Source: Rhizobiaceae bacterium (lineage in GTDB: Bacteria; Pseudomonadota; Alphaproteobacteria; Rhizobiales; Rhizobiaceae). Taken from it: a stretch of 64,000 nucleotides of DNA. Position 1 is the first letter of the stretch; every line of letters starts with the position of its first letter. The stretch lies in NCBI GenBank assembly GCA_019635775.1, contig JAHBYU010000020.1, positions 1 through 64,000 on the forward strand. Reading direction: 5' to 3'. Position numbers and translations under genes: made by a program. The notes beneath the pieces were generated by a model. It saw nothing but the letters and a program-made list of their open reading frames with translations, was not told the origin of the DNA and did no database searches. Of the stretch, positions 36,401 through 43,380 are shown piece after piece.

Positions 36401-36957
36401 CCGGCGATCTTCGTCGAGCTGGCGCGCTTACGGAAAATGTCATCGGCTTCAGTGATTGCGGCCTCAAGTATGGAACTGATGCCGGCGATGCCCGCACTCG
36501 CCGAGAACAGCAACTCCCCAAGATCGCCCTTGCTTTCCAGAATGGCGTTGCCGCCATCTTCCAGCGTCTGATCGTCGAGCGAGAACATCATGCGATAGGC
36601 GTCACGCGTTAGCCCGGCGAGCGGGGCGCTCAGAATCGCCTCGTTCACCGGCTGCCCATGCGCGTCTAGTAGCGAGTTGCTGCGCTGCTTGACGCGCTTG
36701 AATTCATGCGCCTGCCCATCGAACTCGAGACAGGCGCCGATCTCCATCGCCTTGCCTTGGTGTAGGAAGCCGTAGCGCGTGCGCTCTTCTATGCCGAAGA
36801 GAAGATCGAGATAGCCAGAAAGGGCGGTCGATTTGCCTGCTTCGTTCAAGCCGTAGATGACGTGCAGGTCCGGCGTGCCGGCAAGGTGTTCTCCGAAGTC
36901 GACCGAGTAGTCAGTGAACTTGCCGTAGCGGGTGAGATCGAGCCGGCGCAGGCGCAT
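33475..36957 (-). CDS. YhaN-like SMC/Rad50-type ATPase
   Basis: The 1160-residue protein has an N-terminal MRLRRLDLTRYGKFTDYSVD, Walker A GLNEAGKST at 36-44, and the YhaN-type segment FLHQGKAMEIGACLEFDG. Very long coiled coils fill the middle, and the C-terminal half-domain has QFQLYLALRLAGYEE, Walker B VPFIADDIMETFDEP and the switch HH in VYLTHHRHL. No CxxC hook is apparent. It is the ATPase partner of the YhaO-like nuclease next door, whose stop overlaps its start by 1 base. The pair is an SbcCD/Mre11-Rad50-like DNA-end processor. It converges with the SMC/HD-Hsp90 pair; the 140 bases between hold no clear terminator. Confidence 0.85.
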   Translation of the reverse strand: MRLRRLDLTRYGKFTDYSVDFGEHLAGTPDLHVIYGLNEAGKSTALSGYLDLLFGIEERTRYGFLHQGKAMEIGACLEFDGQAHEFKRVKQRSNSLLDAHGQPVNEAILSAPLAGLTRDAYRMMFSLDDQTLEDGGNAILESKGDLGELLFSASAGIAGISSILEAAITEADDIFRKRASSTKIAGLKRQIAELKSQRDDIDVQASAYRTLMTALEQAEAAYDAAMKEIGTAKARHDEIARVLRAHPLAAEYRRGEEQLSQYADLPHPPAEWASALTDLIVEETRLQTELTGITQREQKVREELEGLVVENSLLEMADQLDQLSDAAARYATAQEDLPKRKQALSESNRKVDLILAAIGQTDVEDPKSLLIPAATIGTLRDLISAKSGVDVARQSAEKEHETARQAVEKEQRDRQALDGQGAALDAGKVAQLQSVLRRLRDGNLVAETRLAEQAVPAKRRALDDAAAELHPWAGDGDALRRISPPGTKRLESWKSTHSELEKRRSQIVERERELLTNQEEDAAQLTALRDAIDIMDDEEVKAALLDRDDAWAQHLSVLDRETADRFEARMRATDAAAAARLNSARELEQLRSLTAALAVNRVSVDRQRQLLRDIDDELQTLRREIRSETPAEIDLDDDASVASWLTRIGRWAEIRTLALTAWDDLRHALSDAEDARTVLAKEQGTLAAILISAGIDDDGLDVAALMQAADTILADHNAMQAKRQDAQKRVGELDAAELRRKAELNEAITTSEEWQRNWAAALASTWFTDREGSVGAVRELLDAIAGLPEALREKDDLRHRIDSMQADRNSFVKAVAQLHDALRDTFDGSNPLDAAKALIRRREEARQVEAKRQERDQVLADLSIERERVDGEIATHAARKKELTDFFQVDALADVRQALERCRKRDELVEQQGKLERQIVGDMKLPSLEAAMLSLADADLTELQQEQAELMTRLEDLDGRAKNLFADKARATDRLTAIGGDDAAARLEANRRTLLLEMEDLALRYLRLKSGSLVAEHGIRAYRDKHRSAMMNRASEAFRLITRDEYTGLATRPDKDREALIGLSRHSGSKLAVEMSKGTQFQLYLALRLAGYEEFATARPSVPFIADDIMETFDEPRSEEVFRLFGQMAQVGQVVYLTHHRHLCEIAAQVVPEVKIHEIK

Positions 36958-38228
36958 CAGCTGATCTCCGACGCTGCCGGCTTCAGCCGGGCCAGCATGT
37001 CCTCGCTGCCTTCCGTCAGCAGGTGGTCGATCAGGGCTTCGAACGCGGCTTCGTCATCGCCGCTGAAGCCGCGCGCCTCCGGGGGCAAATCATCGCGCAG
37101 TTCCTTAACCAGATCACGCACGGCCTCACGAACACCATGCTGGTGAATGATGTCGCTGCGCATCAGCTCGCCGAGTTCCAGGACCGGGTCAGCGGTCGCA
37201 CCGTCGGTGGGAGTGTTGACCGGCGCTGTGGTGGCGATTTCGATTTTCTCGATCCACGTCTTGCCGAGCCCCTCGGCTCGCTGTTCGGTTTCCGCCAAGA
37301 GTAGATCACGGTCACGTCTAAGCTGCCACGACAGAGACGTCGTACCCGTCAGCCGAAGGCGGCCGACGAGATGGGGCGAGCGCATCCGGTCGCGGACGAC
37401 ACCAAGGCCTTGTTCGATGAGTTCGGCCGCATCTCGCCAGGTTGTCGCGGATGAAAGGTCGACAGGAATCCGTTCGAACTGCGCAATGCTCGTCGCACGT
37501 TCTTCTACGGTGAGGCTGCGATCGTCATTGACCGTGACGAGCGTGACGGTCTTCTCGCCGGTTTCGTTGATGTCGCGGCCCTGCGGCATGCCCGGCATGA
37601 TCACCATGCGGTCGCCGGCATGCTGCGCGCGGACGTGGACATGGCCCAGAGCCCAGTAATCGAAGCCCCAGCCATGAAGGTCTGACGCCTTGCAAGGCGC
37701 ATAGAGATCGTGGCCGGGCGCGCCGGCGAGACTCGTATGCATAATGCCGATATTGATCGCGTCCGGGGTAGGGCGGTGATATTTCTCGAGGAGGCTTTCC
37801 GGTGCTTGCGGCTTGGCAAAGCTCAGGCCATGGATGGAAAGGTCGAGGTCGCCTCTGGCGAGGTTAATAGCGTCGGCGCGCCCGCCAAACCTCGTGACCG
37901 AAGGGGGGAGGATCAACTCCTGAGTGATCCTCGACATGGCATCGTGATTGCCGCGAATGATGAACGTTGCGATGCTGGCTTCATGAAGCCGCTGCATTTG
38001 GCTTGCCAGAAAGCGGGCGGTTTTCATCGACGTCTGATCGCCGTCGTACAGATCGCCAGCGATAATAAGTGCATCGATCTGTTCGTCGATGCAGAGATCC
38101 ACGATGGCGATCAGGGCTTGGCGGGTTGCGTCGCCAATCAGCTCGGCGAGATCACTATTGCGCATCGCCAGCGAGCGCAGTGGGGAATCCAGGTGAAGGT
38201 CAGCCGTGTGAACAAATCGAAATGCCAT
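36957..38228 (-). CDS. YhaO-like metallophosphoesterase, DNA repair exonuclease family
   Basis: The 423-residue protein has the calcineurin-like nuclease motifs of Mre11/SbcD: VHTADLHLDSPL (motif I), IIAGDLYDGDQ (II), IIRGNHDAMS (III), GIMHTSLAG (IV) and WALGHVHVRAQH (V). YhaO-type proteins combine these with a C-terminal domain that binds the YhaN ATPase. Metal-dependent DNA end resection is the expected role. ATG 38228 is close to the putative left end of transposon element 2 (about 38240), so its natural promoter may have been replaced or lie in the transposon end. Confidence 0.88.
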   Translation of the reverse strand: MAFRFVHTADLHLDSPLRSLAMRNSDLAELIGDATRQALIAIVDLCIDEQIDALIIAGDLYDGDQTSMKTARFLASQMQRLHEASIATFIIRGNHDAMSRITQELILPPSVTRFGGRADAINLARGDLDLSIHGLSFAKPQAPESLLEKYHRPTPDAINIGIMHTSLAGAPGHDLYAPCKASDLHGWGFDYWALGHVHVRAQHAGDRMVIMPGMPQGRDINETGEKTVTLVTVNDDRSLTVEERATSIAQFERIPVDLSSATTWRDAAELIEQGLGVVRDRMRSPHLVGRLRLTGTTSLSWQLRRDRDLLLAETEQRAEGLGKTWIEKIEIATTAPVNTPTDGATADPVLELGELMRSDIIHQHGVREAVRDLVKELRDDLPPEARGFSGDDEAAFEALIDHLLTEGSEDMLARLKPAASEIS

Positions 38229-38313
38229 ACAATGATGTTTGTCCGATTTCAGGGAGACTTTGAATAAGAGATTATCGTATTGTCATCGACAGCGCACGGA
38301 ATACTCGTCCACT

Positions 38314-38679
38314 ATGAGCGGCGTTGGTGCATCCGCCTCTCTGGTGACGTCTGGCTCGGTGCTGCCCTTCGCATTGGTCGTCCTGGTCATCACCATCAGT
38401 TTCATGATCGCGGCGAGGCTCCCGGTCCAACTGCTCAGGATACTTTCGGCGCGAGCAATCGAGATCCTGATCGGCCTTTTCGATCATCCGATCTGAACGA
38501 AGTTCGTCTCCACCATATTTGTGGAAGCCGGTGACGAGCTTCTGTGGAGCGGCTTCCAGATGATCGCTGCCGCGCTGATCTTCTACGACGCTGGCATCGG
38601 CGTAGAGTCGCTCGCTGCATTCTTTGTGCTCGCCATCGTCAATGTGGGGCTGGTGGCCGCCCTTTATGGCCGCCATTAG
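38314..38679 (+). pseudogene. membrane protein gene with in-frame TGA
   Basis: From ATG 38314 the frame encodes two to three hydrophobic helices (VLPFALVVLVITISFMIAA; LIGLFDHPI) and meets TGA at 38494-38496. It then continues in frame with more membrane-like sequence (TKFVSTIFVEAGDELLWSGF, AALIFYDAGIGVESLAAFFV) to TAG 38677. A Trp codon mutated to TGA would explain this. I do not recognise the family. Its 3' end overlaps the tniQ end of element 2 by about 40 bases on the other strand. Confidence 0.5.
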
Positions 38680-39670
38680 GATGCATGATCCGAAAATAGG
38701 CGGCGAACAGCGCGGATCGGTCGGCGGCAGGCAGCGAGCGCTGCCGTCGTGGCGAACCCTGGTGCGTCTCAAGGAAATCCGCGAAGCGCGCGATCAGCGT
38801 GTCATGACCGCCCGCGGCCACGATCATCCAGCGCCGGTATGCGTCAACGCCGTCCATGTCGTTCACAAGCCAGTCAGGAGGCTTCGCCGCGAGCGCCTCG
38901 AAGCAGCGAATGCGCGCGGCGGTCGAGAGATTCGTGAGTGTTCTCCCCGAGCGGACATCGGCGGCGACCGGCGTGCGCAACACGCGCGAGACGGCGTCAC
39001 TGACTTTCGCCGACCCCTTGGCCGACTCCACCCTGCATATATCCACGATCGCGCGTTCCAGCCGACGTGCGGCCGCCTTCACTGAGGCCTTCGGAACAGC
39101 GCGCAGGTCGAATCGGCACCACGCGCAGAAATGCTGCGGGACCAGCTCGCCCTGATCGAAGGTCGCGACGCCGGCATGGCAGGCCGGGCATCGATCCCGA
39201 AGCCCGCAGCCATGCGCGAAGCATGACACACGCGATGCTAGCCTCCACTGCCGCCGGAAATAGGGCGCCTCGTCCCCGGCAAGGCAAAGCGGGCAATATT
39301 GCATCCAGGTTGAACGGTTCCGGTGCGCATTATCGCGCAGCGGCAGCAGGAACGCGGTTATGGCGCCGCCGTCCATCGTCATCGATGAGATAGCTCCTAG
39401 TGGCAGGTGCGTTTGATGGCAAAGCAGCGTGGCAACGTTGCGCGGCAATCGATGGTCGAGGCGCGGCGACCACATCCCGTCGCCGAACCCGAGGACGCCG
39501 GCGAACGACCGCGGCGCGATGCCGTTAGCGATCCCAAGACGGTGCAGCCAGCTCGACAGCAGCTCGTCCGGAAGCGGCTTGATGGAAACAGGCCACCTAT
39601 CCGGAGCGACGTCGCTATATCGCTGGCAGACCTCGATCGCGAAACCCGCGTGTGCGGCATTCCCTGTCAC
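38639..39670 (-). CDS. tniQ: TniQ transposition protein (element 2)
   Basis: The 343-residue TniQ-family protein has the N-terminal IKPLPDELLSSWLHRLGIAN and GIAPRSFAGVLGFGDGMWSP. A zinc-finger region is built from several Cys/His pairs (YCPLCLA, CFAHGCGLRDRCPACH, HFCAWCRFDLR). A closely similar TniQ fragment lies at 55.0-55.3 kb. Start overlaps the tniB end by 4 bases. The last residues run into the broken membrane gene on the other strand. Confidence 0.88.
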   Translation of the reverse strand: MTGNAAHAGFAIEVCQRYSDVAPDRWPVSIKPLPDELLSSWLHRLGIANGIAPRSFAGVLGFGDGMWSPRLDHRLPRNVATLLCHQTHLPLGAISSMTMDGGAITAFLLPLRDNAHRNRSTWMQYCPLCLAGDEAPYFRRQWRLASRVSCFAHGCGLRDRCPACHAGVATFDQGELVPQHFCAWCRFDLRAVPKASVKAAARRLERAIVDICRVESAKGSAKVSDAVSRVLRTPVAADVRSGRTLTNLSTAARIRCFEALAAKPPDWLVNDMDGVDAYRRWMIVAAGGHDTLIARFADFLETHQGSPRRQRSLPAADRSALFAAYFRIMHPNGGHKGRPPAPH

Positions 39671-40560
39671 AGCAGGTTGTCGCGCACCGGCGCCCGACGC
39701 CGCTTCGATACCGGGACGTAGCGCAACGCCTCGATGCCCGATTTCGAGATCCGCTCCTCGCCGGTCCTCACCGCGGCCGTGGCCGCCGCGGAGACGATCG
39801 CCACGACCTCGCCGATCAATCCCTCGGAGAGCTGAAAGATCGTTCGCGCCGTGGGTTCATCCGAAAGGCCGGATGCGCGGGCGAGCGGCAAGGCGCTCTC
39901 GAGGCTGTCAAGCAGCGCAAGAAACTCCTCGCCATATTGCCAACGCGGCACGGCGTGCAGGTCGAACCGGGTCCCCATTTCAGCGGTCTGGTTGACGAAG
40001 TCATAGACGGCGACCTCACCGATCAGAACCGGCGAGATGTCGAACTGGCGACCGATCCTGCGAAGGAAGGAAAGCACGCCCTCGACGTCGCGCGCGCGGC
40101 CGCGCAGAGCATTGTGGAACTCATCGAAAATCAGGATCCTGGGCTTCAGCCTGTCAAGCAGATGATCGACCTGTTCTGCCTTGCGGCCGACGTCTCGGCT
40201 GCTGCCCGTCGGCGCGTGCAACGCCTGCAGGATACTTCCGTAGAAATGGGCGAGACCTGCGCCCTCGCGCGTCTGCACGACCCACACCCGCTGCTGTTCG
40301 GATGTTTTCAGATGTCCGACCGCGAAGCGTTCGGCGATCATGGTTTTGCCGTTGGCATAGGGTCCGACGAGCATCAGTCCTCGGGTTCGCAGCGATGGCG
40401 GCCGCGACAGAAGCTCGGCAAGACGTTCGTGCGCTGTGAGCGCCACCTGATGTCCGATCCACCGCGGCGCCTGGATATAGGCAATCCGCTCGGCCGTGCT
40501 GTTGTCGAGATGTGGCCGAATATGATCGAGAAGATGATCCGCCACGTCACCAATCCTCAA
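39667..40560 (-). CDS. tniB: TniB AAA+ ATPase (element 2)
   Basis: The 297-residue AAA+ ATPase of the TniB/TnsC type has N-terminal helices (RIAYIQAPRWIGHQVALTAH) and Walker A GPYANGKT, where Ala-Asn replaces the more usual residues. Walker B is ILIFDEFHNAL and the sensor segment is PVLIGEVAVYDF. It bridges TniQ and TniA. It overlaps tniA by 14 bases and tniQ by 4. Confidence 0.92.
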   Translation of the reverse strand: MRIGDVADHLLDHIRPHLDNSTAERIAYIQAPRWIGHQVALTAHERLAELLSRPPSLRTRGLMLVGPYANGKTMIAERFAVGHLKTSEQQRVWVVQTREGAGLAHFYGSILQALHAPTGSSRDVGRKAEQVDHLLDRLKPRILIFDEFHNALRGRARDVEGVLSFLRRIGRQFDISPVLIGEVAVYDFVNQTAEMGTRFDLHAVPRWQYGEEFLALLDSLESALPLARASGLSDEPTARTIFQLSEGLIGEVVAIVSAAATAAVRTGEERISKSGIEALRYVPVSKRRRAPVRDNLL

Positions 40561-42199
40561 CAGGTAGGCGACGCTTCGGACGAACGGGATGATCCGCAGG
40601 CGCTGGTGTCGTCAGCCGCATCGCGTCATAGGGTTTGGGCGCGTCTGCGGCGTGCGATTTGCGTACTGCATTGCGCAACTCGGCCTTGGACGGCTTCGGT
40701 CCCCCTGCGATCTCCGCGATCCGGCGGCGCAGCGACACCTTCTCGACGTTCGTGCGCGCGTTCGCGGTGCGCTGCTGCAGCCGGTCTGCTTCGTGCTCCC
40801 ATAACGTCATCGGAGCAAGCATGCCGTCGCGGCGCTCCACCGATCGAAACTCTCGGGTCTCGGGGTCGCGGGCATAGACGTGGCTGATATCGCGCGGGTC
40901 GTATCGAAGCTCGAGCTTGCCCAGCCGATCCCGCTGTGGAACCAGCTCGCCCAACCAAGATGTATAATAGTCGAGTGCGAACATACTGACGCCCTGCGGC
41001 GAGATGCGTCGCTCCGTTCCGGGCATGAATGCCAGTAGGACCCGCATGGGATCATCGTCGAAGCGTACAAGTTCATGTGTCTGCCGATCCCATTCTGATG
41101 CCGGCACCCTCAGGGTCCTGGCGTTTTGCTGCAGGTTGTGGTCGATCACCGCGAGCGCGACGCATTGCTCGAGATCGGCGAAGCTGAGACCCGCCCGGCG
41201 CTCCGCGGGATATTGGTCGCGGTCCGCCACGGATCGGCCCGTCGAGCCAGGCTGCGTTGCAAGAACGCCGTTGAGCTTTCCGAGCAGCCTTTCGACCACG
41301 CCACCCTGATGCACGCGGCCGCGATCCCGGTAGCGGATACGAATGCCGTAGTCCTCGCACCCGCGCTGAAAGGCATTCCCTTTGAACTCCTTGGCGGAGT
41401 CGGTGACCAGCAATCGCGGTCGACCGAACATCGGCCATCCATGCTCGATGCCGTGCGCAACTAGCCATTCGTCCTTCGGGCACAGTGCCTGCGCCAGGCA
41501 CAAGGCGACCGACAGCGCCGACGGCTTTTCGAGCGTGAGGCAGAATCCCAGTATGCAGCGCGTCGCCACGTCGGTGACGATCGTCAGGTAGGCCCGGCCG
41601 ACGAACGTTCCGCCGCCTTCGACGACCTCTACGAAATTGATGTCGGTCGGCGTGTGATCGATCTGGCAGACATCCAGCGGGTGCGCCGCATGGATGTATC
41701 CGGGCCTGGCCCTGAGCCGATGGAGATGTTTCAGGTTCGCGGATCGCTTCTTCGCGATTTCCTCGGGGCCAAACAGTGCGGGTATTCTGCGGGCGACTGT
41801 CAGATAGGACGGGGGAGACAGGCCGGCCTCCTCGCAGCGGGCGCGGATCTCGGCCACGACCGGAGCGAGGGGTGGAGCCTCCAACACGAGCCACTGCTCT
41901 CGCAGTGTCGTCGCGATGATCTCCTCGATCTCCGGCTGGAGCCGCTTCTTTCGGGTCCTGTCTCCGCCGGGCAAGAGCGATGTTACGGTCCGATCGACGC
42001 GGTAGCGTGCCAGCAGATTATAGACCTGCCTGGTCGAAAGGCACAGCTCGGCGGCTGCCCGAACGATCGCAGCCCGTCGGGAACCCGAACCTTCCAGAAT
42101 CTTGTCGAGCTCCCGCGCAGCGCGCCGCGCCGTCGACCATGCTTCATCGGAATGTGACGCGGCAGGCGCCAGTTTCAAGCTGTGCAATCGGTTCGGCAA
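40547..42199 (-). CDS. tniA: TniA DDE transposase (element 2)
   Basis: The 550-residue Mu/Tn552-type transposase has the DDE triad Asp181 (VCQIDHTPTD), Asp267 (LLVTDSAKEF) and Glu303 (GGVVERLLGKL). The N-terminal helix-turn-helix is IVRAAAELCLSTRQVYNLLA. The C-terminal beta-barrel has LELRYDPRDISHVYARDPE, with a basic tail (HPVRPKRRLPVEDW). It is intact and reads inward from the right end at 42306. Confidence 0.94.
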   Translation of the reverse strand: MPNRLHSLKLAPAASHSDEAWSTARRAARELDKILEGSGSRRAAIVRAAAELCLSTRQVYNLLARYRVDRTVTSLLPGGDRTRKKRLQPEIEEIIATTLREQWLVLEAPPLAPVVAEIRARCEEAGLSPPSYLTVARRIPALFGPEEIAKKRSANLKHLHRLRARPGYIHAAHPLDVCQIDHTPTDINFVEVVEGGGTFVGRAYLTIVTDVATRCILGFCLTLEKPSALSVALCLAQALCPKDEWLVAHGIEHGWPMFGRPRLLVTDSAKEFKGNAFQRGCEDYGIRIRYRDRGRVHQGGVVERLLGKLNGVLATQPGSTGRSVADRDQYPAERRAGLSFADLEQCVALAVIDHNLQQNARTLRVPASEWDRQTHELVRFDDDPMRVLLAFMPGTERRISPQGVSMFALDYYTSWLGELVPQRDRLGKLELRYDPRDISHVYARDPETREFRSVERRDGMLAPMTLWEHEADRLQQRTANARTNVEKVSLRRRIAEIAGGPKPSKAELRNAVRKSHAADAPKPYDAMRLTTPAPADHPVRPKRRLPVEDW

Positions 42200-42213
42200 A
42201 ATGAGCGGTCAGT

Positions 42214-42306
42214 GAAATCGTTAGCGAAAAATCATGCCCTTAGTAGCGCCCAAACCTAAACAGCACATGACTCATTCGCGATTGAAATCGGGAAGTGAAA
42301 GCGACA
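42214..42306. repeat. right-end repeats and terminus of element 2
   Basis: Two related motifs, GTGAAATCGTTAGCGA and TTGAAATCGGGAAGTG, stand before the terminus GCGACA at 42301-42306. They are fewer and less regular than the element 1 repeats. Confidence 0.45.
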
Positions 42307-42307
42307 A

Positions 42308-43360
42308 GAAGACCAATTGGCCCGGCTGGACGAGGCCGTGCGGCGCAGTCCGGTTGGTGAGGGCTTCACCGAGCGCGGTCATTTCTTCGATTCCGCGGCC
42401 AGCATGTGGGTGGCCGGCGAGCTTGTCCATGTCGAGGATCTGGTTCTCCACGATGCTCATATGGATATTCGAGCCCCGACCCATGAGCTGACCATTGCCC
42501 ATTCGATCCTGCGGAGCCGGCGCCGCATTGCAGCGGCCGAGCCGGACTGGGCGCTGAGTGATCGGGGCTTTGCCGGTTTGACGGGATCTTGGCAGACCGA
42601 GCAGCCCGTGGAAGTTCCCGCAGTCCTCGATAGGGCAGGGAAGGCAGGACGTTCCGAGGAACTGGATCCTCTTGCGGCTGAGTTCGCGCATATCGATGCC
42701 GTCCTGGAGCGCTCCGAACGGCTGATTGGCAGCATGTTGAAGGGCGATGCTGACGCTGTTCCCGAGCGCCGCGGATTGGTTGTGGGTGACCTCATGATCC
42801 GCGATCCGGATTGGGACGAGGCAGATCGGCTATCACAATGGCGATCGATTCAGCTCAAGGTCCAAGGGATGCCGCCAGTGCTGTCGGCCGCGTTGCTGTT
42901 TGACGCCTGGGAGGTGCTGGAGCCGATTCAGCGACAGCATTGGCTCGGTGGAGGACTGATCAGCGCCTACCTTCGATACAGGGGCAAGGTCACCTCGCAC
43001 CTGCCGACCTTCAGTGTCGGATTGAAGGCAATCGCGAGGGAGCGGCGCCGGGCAAAGGACCGGTCAATCCGGCTCTTGGCATTCCTCGATGCGATGTCGG
43101 CTTCATCGGATGCTGGTATGCGTGAGCTCAGTCGGCTTCAGCAAGCGCGTGGGCAGATGGAGCGCAAACTGAATGGGCGACGAACATCCAGCAGTCTTCC
43201 AACTGTGGTTGATCTCGTTCTGTCCCGGCCCGTAGTCTCCGCCGGGATGGTTGCTAAGGCGGCGCGTGTGACACAGCGAGGAGCGCTCAACCTGATCGCG
43301 GAGGTCGGCGTGCGTGAAATGACCGGAAGGGGACGGTACAGAGCATGGGGTGTCATCTGA
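42308..43360 (+). pseudogene. RHE_PE00001-family (DUF1612) protein, N-terminus cut off by element 2
   Basis: The frame is open from the transposon end and encodes EDQLARLDEAVRRSPVGEGF, GELVHVEDLVLHDAHMDIRA, PTHELTIAHSILRSRRRIAA, and a C-terminal helix-turn-helix region (LSRPVVSAGMVAKAARVTQR). This is the DUF1612 plus HTH layout of the RHE_PE00001 family from rhizobial plasmids. Full-length relatives have a further N-terminal segment, so element 2 has removed the start. A TTG at 42317 could restart translation of 347 residues. The family is of unknown function, and I recall it near DUF1403/ScpB genes. Confidence 0.72.
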
Positions 43361-43371
43361 CCTGTGACCCT

Positions 43372-43380
43372 GCTTGGTTG
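43372..43380. repeat. left target duplication of the IS256 element
   Basis: GCTTGGTTG here is repeated exactly at 44681-44689, immediately outside the two inverted ends of the IS256-family element. Nine bases is within the normal duplication size for this family. Confidence 0.9.

Larger units (their letters stand above)
38240..42306 (-). mobile_element. TniA-TniB-TniQ transposon (element 2)
   Basis: This is a second transposition module, unrelated at close range to element 1, with tniA, tniB and tniQ reading leftwards. The right end at 42301-42306 reads GCGACA, the same TGTCGC terminus as element 1, with inner repeats around GTGAAATCG (42214-42222) and TTGAAATCGGGAAGTG (42282-42297). The left end is less sure: TGTCCGATTTCA at 38240-38251 shares TGTC and CGATTTCA with the reverse of the right end but lacks the bases between. 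No target duplication is seen. The four ATPase/nuclease genes to the left could be cargo if the true left end lies further out. Confidence 0.6.

Noticed and set aside
22518-42306. CRISPR-associated transposon
   Set aside because: Both modules have TniQ, TniB and TniA, but there is no cas gene and no repeat-spacer array anywhere in the window. The terminal repeats are transposase sites.
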